Shown one piece after another: positions 43,088-51,542 of a stretch of DNA of 64,000 nt; position 1 is the stretch's first letter; every line of letters begins with the position of its first letter. Both the position numbers and the translations under genes were made by a program. The DNA is from HK1 sp965204915 (GTDB lineage: Bacteria > Pseudomonadota > Gammaproteobacteria > HK1), in assembly GCA_965204915.1 (NCBI GenBank), contig OZ242023.1, forward strand, positions 3,906,001 to 3,970,000. Direction: 5' to 3'. The notes beneath the pieces are model-generated. The model was not told the origin of the DNA and made no database searches. It was given only the letters and a program-made list of their open reading frames with translations.

Positions 43088-45004
43088 TCAGCCGACGAGG
43101 CCATCGTCCTCGCGGGTGACGGCGATGACGGCCGAGCGCGGGACGCTGTCGCCACCGTCCGGGAAGTGGCCGTCCCCCTTCTCTCCCGGATGCTGGATCC
43201 CCACGAACAGCGTCCGCCGATCCGCGCTCCAGGTGATGCCGGTGACCTCGCACTGCTTCGGGCCCACCAGGAAGCGGCGGATCTCGCCGGTCACCGGATC
43301 GCCGGCCAGCATCTGGTTGTTGCCCTGTCCCGCGAACCCCCCGGCATCGGAGTAGTCGCCGTCGGTCTGGATCCACAGCAGGCCGTTGCGGTCGAAGGCG
43401 AGGCCGTCCGGCGAGTTGAACATGTTGTCCGGGTTGACGTTCTTCGAGCCCGCGTTGGCGTCGGCGTGCACGGCCGGGTTGCCGGCGACCACGAACAGGT
43501 CCCAGGAGAAGGCGGTGGACAGATGATCGCCTCCGTCCGGGGACCAGCGCACGATCTGGCCGTACAGGTTGCCGGCGCGGGGATTCGGACCGCCGACGGG
43601 GGTCGGATCGCCGCCCGCATTCGGCTTCTTGCCGCGGTTCCTGTTGTTGGTGAGGCAGCAATAGACCTCGGCCTTGTTCGGATTCGCCGCGACCCATTCG
43701 GGGCGGTCCATGGTCGTCGCCCCCACGGCGGAGGCGGCCATGCGCGTATGGATGCGGATCTCGGCCTCGGACGCCATGCCGGTGGATCCGGGGGTGAGGG
43801 CCACCCACTCGCCACGGCCGTCGCCGGAGAACTTCGCCACGAACAGCCGGCCGTCTTCGAGCAGGTCCGCGTTGTCGCCGCCCTCGACGTAGCGCCCCTC
43901 GCTCACGAAGCGGTAGAGGAACTCGCCCCGCTCGTCGTCGCCCATGTAGACGACCACCCGGCCGTTCGCGGCGAGGACCACCTCCGCGTTCTCATGCTTG
44001 AAGCGGCCGAGGGCGGTGCGCTTCTTCGGGGTGGATGCGGGGTCGAGGGGGTCGATCTCGACGACGTAGCCCGCGCGGTTGGGCTCGTTGGGGTGCCTGG
44101 AGACGTCGAAGCGCTCGTCCGCCGTGGCCCACGCATAGCCCCGGTCCCGCGGGCCGATGCCGTAGCGCTTGAACGCGGGGCCGATCTCGACGTCGGGATC
44201 GCTCGACGAGAAGTAGCGGTCGAAGTTCTCCTCGCACGCGAGATAGGTGCCCCACGGAGTGCGTCCGTTGCCGCAGTCGTTCCAGGTGCCGAGGCTCGCC
44301 GCGCCGGCCGGATCGGCGGCGGTCTTCAGGAGATCGTGCCCGCGGGCCGGTCCCGTGATCTCCATCGGCGTGTCCGCGGTGATGCGGCGGTTGAAGGGCG
44401 AGTCCTCGACGATGGACCACACGCCGTCCCGCTGCTCGATCTCGACCACCGAGATCCCGTGGCCGGCCTTGCCCTTGCGCACGTCGTCCGCGTTTCGCGG
44501 TGCGCCGGCGCCCGCACCCCCGTAGATGATGCCGAGGTTCACGTATTCGTTGTTGACCGCGAGGACGTTCCGCCCCCCGCGGCTGAACAGCGCCATGCCG
44601 TCGACGTTGTCGCCGAAGGCGAGCTCCTGGCTCTCCCCGGAGCCGCGTGTCTCCTGGTCGAACTCGGTGGAACAGGACCACATCGGATCGCCCCACCTGG
44701 CGACGACCTGCCAGCGATAGCCGGGCGGAACGGTGACTGTGTCGAGGGTGTTGGCGGCGACGGGCTCGAAGCCGAACCGATCGGTGGCGGCGGTTGCGGC
44801 AGCGGCCGAGAGGGGCTTGAGCGCCCCGGCGCTCATGACGAACGCGGTGGCCCCGAAGGCGGCGCTTCCGCCCAGGAACCCGCGTCGCGAGACGACCTTT
44901 CGGGCCAGCTCGCCGAACTCCGTCTCGAACGGCCGCGGGTGGTGGATTTCATCGAATTCGTCGAAGGTGACGTCGTGTGCGTCATCGGTCCGGGGGCTTG
45001 GCAT
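43088..45004 (-). CDS. phoX: PhoX-family alkaline phosphatase, Tat-exported
   Basis: 638 residues of the DUF839/PhoX family of calcium/iron phosphatases that release phosphate from organic esters in the periplasm. A Tat signal is clear: VSRRGFLGGSAAFGATAF at about residues 39-56. Conserved parts include GTYLACEENFDRYF, VEIDPLDP and SPDGLAFDRNGLLWIQTDGD. No Pho box was found in the 350 bp upstream (45005-45354), which otherwise holds only an unremarkable GC-rich sequence with CCTGTCTC/GAGACAGG inverted words about 110 bp apart. Confidence 0.9.
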   Translation of the reverse strand: MPSPRTDDAHDVTFDEFDEIHHPRPFETEFGELARKVVSRRGFLGGSAAFGATAFVMSAGALKPLSAAAATAATDRFGFEPVAANTLDTVTVPPGYRWQVVARWGDPMWSCSTEFDQETRGSGESQELAFGDNVDGMALFSRGGRNVLAVNNEYVNLGIIYGGAGAGAPRNADDVRKGKAGHGISVVEIEQRDGVWSIVEDSPFNRRITADTPMEITGPARGHDLLKTAADPAGAASLGTWNDCGNGRTPWGTYLACEENFDRYFSSSDPDVEIGPAFKRYGIGPRDRGYAWATADERFDVSRHPNEPNRAGYVVEIDPLDPASTPKKRTALGRFKHENAEVVLAANGRVVVYMGDDERGEFLYRFVSEGRYVEGGDNADLLEDGRLFVAKFSGDGRGEWVALTPGSTGMASEAEIRIHTRMAASAVGATTMDRPEWVAANPNKAEVYCCLTNNRNRGKKPNAGGDPTPVGGPNPRAGNLYGQIVRWSPDGGDHLSTAFSWDLFVVAGNPAVHADANAGSKNVNPDNMFNSPDGLAFDRNGLLWIQTDGDYSDAGGFAGQGNNQMLAGDPVTGEIRRFLVGPKQCEVTGITWSADRRTLFVGIQHPGEKGDGHFPDGGDSVPRSAVIAVTREDDGLVG

Positions 45005-45354
45005 GAGCCTGTCTCAACGTTGGATTTCACTGCGTCTGCGCGATTGGACGGAATCTGGACGCCATGAAAATCAATGGATTGCCATCATGATTTGGTGATC
45101 CATGATCCCGGATGGTGGTTTCGAGACAGGTTCACGTTTCCTCCCCCCTGTTTTCCGGCGCCGTCGTTTGGACGGGGCAACCGGTGGCCGAAGAGAAGCG
45201 GATCGCTTCCGGCTCGCGGGGGCCCGCCCGCGGAGGCCGGGACCGATCGGCCCGCGGATACCGGGAAAGGATGGTGGCAACGATGCGATCGGGCGTTGAC
45301 GGGTTCGTGAAACGTGCCCGTCGCCAAGGGAGGCAGAGCCCGGATCGGCGGAAA

Positions 45355-45966
45355 TCAGTAGAGCGCCGCCTCGTACCGGGCGACCATCTCCTCCTGGGTC
45401 TCGGCAGGTGCGGTCGAGCCGATCTGGTCCTTGAGCATCTGTCCCAGGCTCGGGAGGGTGGAACGCTCGACCTTCGAGTCCTCGTGCCAGAGCCGGGCCC
45501 GCATCACCGCTTTCGCGCAGTGCAGGTAGGCGTCGCGCACCGCGACCCGGATCACGGTGGCCGGTGGCCGGCCGCGCGTGGTGAGCGTCGTGCGTAGCGT
45601 CTCGTCGTCGAGAATCTCGGCGGTTCCGTTCACGCGCAGGACTTCGTCGACCCCGGGGACCAGGAACAGCAGCGCGACCTCCGGGTTCTCCACGACGTTG
45701 GAGAGGGAGTCGAGCCGGTTGTTGCCGGGAGAATCCGGGATCGCGAGGGTTCGATCGTCGAGGATCGCCACGAATCCGGGTTCGCCCCCGCGCGGCGAGA
45801 GGTCTGCCTGTCGGCTCCGCCCGCTCGACGCGAGCAGCACGAAGGGCGAGAGCTCGACGAAACGGCGGCAGTGCGGGTCGAGGCGGTCGAGCTGCTTGCG
45901 CACCGCGCGTTCGGAGGGCCGATTGTAGCGCGAGCGCAGGTCATCGGCGGAACGGATGGCGGGCAT
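45355..45966 (-). CDS. Pyridoxamine 5'-phosphate oxidase-like FMN protein (MSMEG_1061 type)
   Basis: 203 residues with the split-barrel PPOX pattern: FVELSPFVLLASSGRSRQADLS, GEPGFVAILDDRTLAIPDSP, NNRLDSLSNVVENPEVALLF, and CAKAVMRARLW near the C-terminus. This subgroup is F420- or FMN-dependent oxidoreductases with unknown substrates. ATG at 45966 follows GGAGGAAA. The open frame to 46107 is not supported. Confidence 0.82.
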   Translation of the reverse strand: MPAIRSADDLRSRYNRPSERAVRKQLDRLDPHCRRFVELSPFVLLASSGRSRQADLSPRGGEPGFVAILDDRTLAIPDSPGNNRLDSLSNVVENPEVALLFLVPGVDEVLRVNGTAEILDDETLRTTLTTRGRPPATVIRVAVRDAYLHCAKAVMRARLWHEDSKVERSTLPSLGQMLKDQIGSTAPAETQEEMVARYEAALY

Positions 45967-46116
45967 GGGGTTTCCTCCGCGGGGAGGTGTGGCTCGATAC
46001 CGCTCGACGCCCGTCCGGTGGAGAACGGCTCCGCCTGCCGGATGCGCCGGAAGGCAGTATGGTCCCGCCCGCCGGACGAGCGCAAGCGCCCCTCCTGCCG
46101 TGCTCAATCCAATCCG

Positions 46117-47424
46117 TCACCCCACCGCCACCTGCGTCCTCCCTGCCGCCTTCTCCAACGCCTGGTCCAGGTCCCAGAGGATGTCGTCGAGGCTTTCGAT
46201 GCCCACCGAGAGACGGATCATGTCGGGACTCACCCCGGCCGCGATCTGCTCTTCGTCGGAGAGCTGGCGGTGGGTCGTCGAGCCGGGATGGATGACCAGG
46301 GTCTTGGCGTCCCCGACGTTGGCGAGGTGGCTCATGAACTGCGACGCCTCGATGAACGCCTCGCCCGCGTCCCGCCCCCCGCGGATGCCGAAGGTGAGGA
46401 TCGAGCTCGCGCCCTTGGGCAGGTACTTCTGCGCCAGGGCGTGGTAGGGGCTCGATTCGAGGCCCGGATAGTTCACCCAGCCCACCAGGGGATGCGCTTC
46501 GAGGAAGCGGGCGACCCCGAGGGCGTTTTCACAGTGGCGGTCCATGCGCACGTGGAGGGTCTCCAGCCCTTGCAGGAAGAGGAAGGAATTGAACGGGCTC
46601 AGCGAGGGGCCGAAGGTGCGCAGGGTCTCGCAGCGCGCCCGCATCGTGAATCCGAAGTCCCCGAAGGTCTCGTAGAAACGCACCCCGTGGTATCCGCGCG
46701 AGGGCTCGGTCATGCCCGGGAACTTGCCGTTGTCCCACGGGAACTTCCCGGACTCGACCACCACCCCGCCGATCGAGGTCCCGTGTCCGCCGATGAATTT
46801 GGTCGCGGAATGGGTGACGAGGTCCGCCCCCCAGTCGAAGGGCCGGCACAGGTAGGGGGTCGGGAAGGTGTTGTCGATCATCAGCGGCAGCCCCGCATCG
46901 CGGGCGATGGCCGCCACCGCTTCGACGTCCAGCACGTTGATGAGCGGATTCCCGATGGTCTCGGCGTACAGCACGCGGGTGTCGTCCCGGATGGCGCGCG
47001 CGAAGTTCTCCGGGTCGTCCGGGTCCACGAACGTGGTCTCGATGCCGAGCTTGGGAAAGTTCACGTCGAGCTGGGAATAGCTCCCGCCGTAGAGCTTGCT
47101 CGACGAGACGACGTGGTCCCCCGCTTCGAGCAGGGTGAGGAACGCGGTCATCTGGGCCGACATCCCCGACGCGGTGGCCACCGCGGCCCGGCCGCCTTCG
47201 AGCGCCGCCATGCGCTCCTCGAACATCGCGGTGGTCGGGTTCATCAACCGCGTATAGATGTTCCCGAAGGTCTGGAGGTTGAACAGGCTCGCGGCGTGGT
47301 CGGCGTCGTCGAACACGTACGAGGTGGTCTGGTAGATGGGCGGCGCCCGCGATCCGGTGGCGGTGTCGGGGAGCTGCCCGGCGTGCAGGCACAGGGTTTC
47401 GATGTCGTATTCGTGGTCTGCCAT
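46117..47424 (-). CDS. metY: O-acetylhomoserine aminocarboxypropyltransferase / cysteine synthase
   Basis: PLP enzyme of the Cys/Met metabolism family that makes homocysteine from O-acetylhomoserine and sulfide (direct sulfhydrylation), avoiding cystathionine. 435 residues. YTRLMNPTTAMFEERMAALE, DNTFPTPYLCRPFDWGAD, the PLP lysine in HSATKFIGGHGT, and HPGSTTHRQLSDEE are all family hallmarks. The ATG at 47424 (MADHEYDIETLCLHAG) has no strong ribosome-binding site. The 230-bp upstream gap was checked for a SAM riboswitch; see rejected items. Confidence 0.95.
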   Translation of the reverse strand: MADHEYDIETLCLHAGQLPDTATGSRAPPIYQTTSYVFDDADHAASLFNLQTFGNIYTRLMNPTTAMFEERMAALEGGRAAVATASGMSAQMTAFLTLLEAGDHVVSSSKLYGGSYSQLDVNFPKLGIETTFVDPDDPENFARAIRDDTRVLYAETIGNPLINVLDVEAVAAIARDAGLPLMIDNTFPTPYLCRPFDWGADLVTHSATKFIGGHGTSIGGVVVESGKFPWDNGKFPGMTEPSRGYHGVRFYETFGDFGFTMRARCETLRTFGPSLSPFNSFLFLQGLETLHVRMDRHCENALGVARFLEAHPLVGWVNYPGLESSPYHALAQKYLPKGASSILTFGIRGGRDAGEAFIEASQFMSHLANVGDAKTLVIHPGSTTHRQLSDEEQIAAGVSPDMIRLSVGIESLDDILWDLDQALEKAAGRTQVAVG

Positions 47425-47654
47425 CGGTGGAGCTCGCGAGTCTGTCGGGTCCCGGGGGTTGCCGTGCGTCACCGGCGTTGCCGGAGCATCGGCCTCTTCG
47501 TGGATCGAATCTCGTACAAGGCAGGGCGGTCGCGCAATGGATCAGGGACGGCGAGGATCGGGGACGGCGGGAACGCCGGGCACGTTTGCCACCGCCGGAA
47601 ATCCTCCCATCGACACGGAACGCAGCGAACCGGGAACGCGAAGACGTCCAAGCC

Positions 47655-48128
47655 TCAGTGGGTGACGTACATCGAGCGCTTGCCGGAGATGACCCTGGTG
47701 TCCACCCCGACCCACCCCAGGCCGCCGAACAGCCGTGCGTACTCGATCTTCATGCAGCGGTCCATGATCACCTCCAGGCCGGCCCCGCGGGCGAGGGCCG
47801 CCGCCTCCTCATTGACGATGCCGAGTTGCATCCACAGCACCTTGGCGCCGATGTCGACGGCGTCGCGCGCGAGCGGCGGAATGTCCTTCGCGGGGCGGAA
47901 GCAGTCGACCACGTCCACCGGCTCGGGGACGTCTTCGAGCGACGGGTAGCAGCGCTGCCCGAGCACCTCTTCGTAGCGGGGGTTGACCGGAATGACCCGG
48001 TAGCCGTGGTCGAGGAGGTACTTCGCGGCGAAGTAGCTGGGCCGGTACCAGCTCGCGGAGAGGCCGACCATCGCCACGACGCGGTTCTCGGCGAGGATCC
48101 GGCGCAAGGTGGGGATGTCGTCGTTCAA
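47655..48128 (-). CDS. CoA-binding domain protein (YccU type)
   Basis: 157 residues forming a single Rossmann CoA-binding domain: NRVVAMVGLSASWYRPSYF, GYRVIPVNPRYEEVLGQRCY, PVDVVDCFRPAKDIPPLA, VLWMQLGIVNEEAA, and MDRCMKIEYARL. This stand-alone family binds CoA; its task is unknown. No ATG is available; a TTG at 48128 preceded by GGAG gives the expected N-terminus. Divergent from the thiolase; the 467-bp gap 48129-48595 shows no other feature I can support. Confidence 0.85.
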   Translation of the reverse strand: MNDDIPTLRRILAENRVVAMVGLSASWYRPSYFAAKYLLDHGYRVIPVNPRYEEVLGQRCYPSLEDVPEPVDVVDCFRPAKDIPPLARDAVDIGAKVLWMQLGIVNEEAAALARGAGLEVIMDRCMKIEYARLFGGLGWVGVDTRVISGKRSMYVTH

Positions 48129-48595
48129 GGCGGGGACTCCGGGAGCGTGCGATGACCGCGGGCGGGAATCATACCGGGGACGGTCGGCGCCGGGGAGTCC
48201 GCGGCGGCGTAGCGTCTCCGGTGGCGTCTCCGCGGGCGCTTCCGGTCCCTGGCTCAAGGGCGGATCGAGGGCTCCCGTGCGGGGGAGGGGGTCGAAGACC
48301 TGTCCGCGATGCCTCCGGGATCGCCGCCGCACTCCCTCGGGCCTCTCCCGAACCGCCGCGCCTCCCCGCTCGAATCGTACTGGGGAGGTCCTCGTTTCCT
48401 CCGGGATCCATGCCCTCCCATTCCACGCCGCCACGCCGACGACCGACCGTCCGCCACGATGCCGAGCCAGTCGTCGCCGGGACTCTCGATGCGTAATGTG
48501 GTACATCTCCGGCCGGCTCGAACCGGGGTCGGAGCGGGAGCCACGTGGAGCCCGATCCCGGTCCTCCGGCCGGACACTCGACACGGGAGACGGAC

Positions 48596-49762
48596 ATGAC
48601 GGGTTGCATCGTGGGATGGGCGCATTCGAAGTTCGGCCGGCTCGAAGGCGAGGACGTCGAGTCGCTCATCACGGGGGTCGCCTCCGAGGCGGTGGCGGAC
48701 GCGGGGGTCGCGCCGGACGACGTGGACGCCGTCTACGTCGGCCTCTTCAACCACGGGTTCTCCGCGCAGGACTTCCCCTCGTCACTCGTGTTCCAGGCCG
48801 ACGACCGCTTCCGCTTCAAGCCCGCCACCCGGGTCGAGAACGCCTGTGCGACCGGATCGGCCGCCATCCACCAGGGCCTGAACCTCATCGAAGCGAAGCG
48901 CGGGCGCATCGTGCTCGTGGTCGGCGTGGAGAAGATGACCGACACCCCGGGGCCGGAGGTGGGCGACATCCTGCTCGGCGCGAGCTACCGCAAGGAGGAC
49001 GCGGAGATCGAAGGCGGCTTCGCGGGCGTCTTCGCCACCATCGCGCAACGCTACTACCAGAAGTACGGCGACCAGGGAGACGCGCTCGCCCGCATCGCGG
49101 CCAAGAACCACCGCAACGGCTGCGCGAACCCGTGGGCGCAGATCCGCAAGGACCTGGGCTACGACTTCTGCCGCGAGGCCTCCGACCGGAACCCGATCGT
49201 GGCGAGCCCCCTCAAGCGTACCGACTGCTCCCTGGTGTCCGACGGGGCGGCCGCGGTCGTGCTCGCCGACGTCGAGACCGCCCTCGCCCTCGACAAGGCG
49301 GTGGCGTTCCGGGCACGAAGCCAGGTCAACGACTTCCTGCCGATGAGCCGGCGCGACGTGACCTTCCTGGACGGCTGCGCGCGCGCCTGGTCGCAGGCGC
49401 TCGGCGAATCGCGGCTGTCGATCGAGGACTTGAGCCTGGTCGAGACCCACGACTGCTTCACGATGGCGGAGCTCATGGAGTACGAGGCGATGGGCCTCAC
49501 CCAGCCGGGGGAGGGCGCCCGGGCCATCCTGGAGGGATGGACGGAGAAGGACGGCCGCCTGCCCGTCAACCCGTCCGGCGGCCTCAAGTCGAAGGGCCAC
49601 CCGATCGGGGCGACCGGCGTGTCCATGCACGTCCTCGCGTCGATGCAGCTTCGCGGCGAGGCGGGTGACATGCAGATCGAGGGCGCCGGGCTCGCCGGCA
49701 TCTTCAACATGGGCGGCGTCGCGGTCGCCAACTACGTCGGCATCCTCGAGCCCTTGCGCTGA
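48596..49762 (+). CDS. Thiolase (acetyl-CoA acetyltransferase, SCP-x-like)
   Basis: 388 residues. Condenses or cleaves acyl-CoA units. The nucleophilic Cys is in VENACATGSAAIH, followed by VVGVEKMTDTPG, and the C-terminal GGLKSKGHPIGATG supplies the His; the second active Cys is replaced by the SCP-x-like GAGLAGIFNMGG, so degradative or lipid-associated roles are more likely than acetoacetyl-CoA synthesis. GGGAGA precedes the ATG at 48596. phaC at 51.5 kb is not adjacent, so a PHB role is only possible. Confidence 0.9.
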   Translation: MTGCIVGWAHSKFGRLEGEDVESLITGVASEAVADAGVAPDDVDAVYVGLFNHGFSAQDFPSSLVFQADDRFRFKPATRVENACATGSAAIHQGLNLIEAKRGRIVLVVGVEKMTDTPGPEVGDILLGASYRKEDAEIEGGFAGVFATIAQRYYQKYGDQGDALARIAAKNHRNGCANPWAQIRKDLGYDFCREASDRNPIVASPLKRTDCSLVSDGAAAVVLADVETALALDKAVAFRARSQVNDFLPMSRRDVTFLDGCARAWSQALGESRLSIEDLSLVETHDCFTMAELMEYEAMGLTQPGEGARAILEGWTEKDGRLPVNPSGGLKSKGHPIGATGVSMHVLASMQLRGEAGDMQIEGAGLAGIFNMGGVAVANYVGILEPLR

Positions 49763-49786
49763 AGCGGCACGGCGGCCTCCGCCACG

Positions 49787-50443
49787 TCATCCGCGTTTGG
49801 TCCGAAGCAGGGCCTCCAGCTCCGCGATACGCGCCTCGGCCGCCAGGCGGGCGGCGTGTTCTTCTTCGTAGCCGAGAAGGTCCTGGCCGGTCACCGGGTC
49901 GCGAAAGCGCATCTCGTCGTCCTTCGCCCGGAGATCGAGCCCGAGCGTCTCGCTGCACAAGGTCAAGGCGCCGTCCAGGGACCGGATGATCGGCTGCTCC
50001 TCGTAGATTCCGCCCACCAGCCGCCAGCCCATGAGACGCAACGGCAACAGCCCTCCCATCGGGTCGTACTGCCAGTATTCCCTCACCCCCAGCCGCGCGT
50101 ACACCGCCCGCTTCGGAACCAGATCCTTCTCCGCCGTGCTCGGCGACGCCACCTCCATCACGAAGTCCGGCGCCTTCGGTTCCTCCCACAGCTTGTAGTT
50201 CATGCGCCGGTGCTTCGCCGCCCCGAACACCACGAAGACGTCGGGCGCGATCGACACCCGCGGATTGCCCTCTTCGTAGTAGATGAGCAGGTCGCCGGAG
50301 ACATATACGTCCTCGCGCCCGGCGAACCGGGTCTTGAGCACGTCGATGGCGTACATGATCGCGTCGCGCTGGGCGTCGTTCTCGGCCATCGGCTTGCCGT
50401 CCGAGCTCGGATACTCCACCGCGGCGGGAATGGGTCGGCTCAT
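49787..50443 (-). CDS. Uma2-family putative endonuclease with C-terminal coiled coil
   Basis: 218 residues. The fold motifs are SGDLLIYYEEGNPRVSIAPD followed by VFVVFG (catalytic Asp), DFVMEVASPSTAEKDL (Glu), KRAVYARLGVREYWQYDP. After residue 180 it continues with YEEEHAARLAAEARIAELEA, a short coiled coil common in this Uma2 subgroup. Third Uma2 locus of the window, from a different subgroup than the one at 15670. Function of the family is not established. Confidence 0.85.
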   Translation of the reverse strand: MSRPIPAAVEYPSSDGKPMAENDAQRDAIMYAIDVLKTRFAGREDVYVSGDLLIYYEEGNPRVSIAPDVFVVFGAAKHRRMNYKLWEEPKAPDFVMEVASPSTAEKDLVPKRAVYARLGVREYWQYDPMGGLLPLRLMGWRLVGGIYEEQPIIRSLDGALTLCSETLGLDLRAKDDEMRFRDPVTGQDLLGYEEEHAARLAAEARIAELEALLRTKRG

Positions 50444-50686
50444 TGGCAGTCCTCCCGATACGGAGGGCCGGCGTCATCCGGGCGTGCAACGTTGCGAACG
50501 AAGGTAGCACGGTCCCGTACGCGTCCCAAGCCGGATTGCGGGGCACAGGGTGACGGAAGTCCGCTTCTCGTGAAACGGACGTTTCGCCCGACTTTCGTAG
50601 GATTTCCGCCCTTTCGTTGCCGGACTTCGGCGCATACCCGGCTCTCGATCGCCCTGCGGACGATCGGGGCAACTGGACCGCCGCCG

Positions 50687-51172
50687 TTACCGGGAAGGTT
50701 CATCCCGCGGTGGCGCCATGCCCTTCCTGCGCAGCTCCTCGATCGCCCGGTCCGTCTTCCTCAGATGGCCGAGGCCCATGCCGCGCAGGACGTGGTCCGC
50801 CTTGGTGAACTGGATGTTGGTGTAGGTGGTGATCTCGACCCGGTTCCCCCATGGATCCAGGAAGTCGAGGAACCGCCCGTCGAGAAGCTCCACCCCCATC
50901 TCGGCCAGCGTTCGGCGCACCAGCTCCTTGTCGTCCACCGCGATGCCGAAGTGCCGGGCGTCGTCCGGCCCCTGCCTCCGGCCCTTGGAGAAGTTGATGA
51001 ACTGGTCTCCGAAATAGATGAAGGCGGCGTTCCCGCTCCGGCTGTGGACGTCGAAATCGAGGAAGCTGCCGTAGAAGTCGAGCGCCTCGTCGATGTCGCC
51101 GACCTCCAGGGCGATGTGGTTGATGCCGACGGCCCGGGCCTTGGGTGCGCCGGAAGTGTCTCGATCGCTCAT
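50687..51172 (-). CDS. Glyoxalase/VOC superfamily protein
   Basis: 161 residues with one vicinal-oxygen-chelate module pair: GINHIALEVGDIDEALDFYG (His metal ligand), FIYFGDQFINFSKG, DARHFGIAVDDKELVRRT (His), LDPWGNRVEITTY (Glu). Members are dioxygenases, lyases or resistance proteins; substrate unknown. The start at 51172 (MSDRDTSGAP) is just downstream of a MITE copy, whose insertion may separate the gene from its original promoter. The C-terminal 30 residues (LRGMGLGHLRKTDRAIEELR) form an extra helix. Confidence 0.85.
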   Translation of the reverse strand: MSDRDTSGAPKARAVGINHIALEVGDIDEALDFYGSFLDFDVHSRSGNAAFIYFGDQFINFSKGRRQGPDDARHFGIAVDDKELVRRTLAEMGVELLDGRFLDFLDPWGNRVEITTYTNIQFTKADHVLRGMGLGHLRKTDRAIEELRRKGMAPPRDEPSR

Positions 51173-51197
51173 GATGGCTCCGTGTTCTTCTTCCGTG

Positions 51198-51483
51198 CTC
51201 AAGTTTCGGGATTCAAAATACCTTGAATCAGGCGATGGATTCCCGCTACCCGCTTTCGCGGGCACAAGCTTCGCGGGAATGACGTCATTGAAATGACGTC
51301 ATTTCAGCGAGACACGTTACTTTTACGCTGGCCGTGGCTGTCTGGCCGTCATTCCCGCGAGTGTTCGTCACCAAGTCCCCGCCCTTCCTGACGCTGGCCG
51401 TCTGGCCGTCATTCCCGCGAAGCTTGTGCCCGCGAAAGCGGGTAGCGGGAATCCATTTCGGTCAGCGAATCCCGAAAATCGAG
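51198..51483. mobile_element. MITE-like element, full copy B (286 bp)
   Basis: Left end CTCAAGTTTCGGGATTC at 51198-51214 and right end GAATCCCGAAAATCGAG at 51467-51483 (two mismatches). A 7-bp direct repeat TTCCGTG flanks it at 51191-51197 and 51484-51490, supporting transposition. Compared with copy A it is longer: the hairpins contain an extra AGCTTGTGCCCGCGAAAGC insert and part of the right arm is duplicated. It has no coding capacity and lies between the VOC and phaC genes. Confidence 0.82.
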
Positions 51484-51542
51484 TTCCGTGGTTTCCGGAC
51501 CGCCGGGTCCGTTGGTCCGGGTTTGCCCGAACCTCCCCCGCT

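Noticed and set aside
45005..45354. Pho box upstream of phoX
   Set aside because: No CTGTCAT-N4-CTGTCAT pair; only an isolated CCTGTCTC word.
47425..47654. Possible SAM-sensing riboswitch upstream of metY (GCCGATGCTCCGGCAAC)
   Set aside because: A short resemblance to SAM-I core words, but the surrounding P1-P4 pairing and the GGUGG or SAM-II consensus elements were not found.
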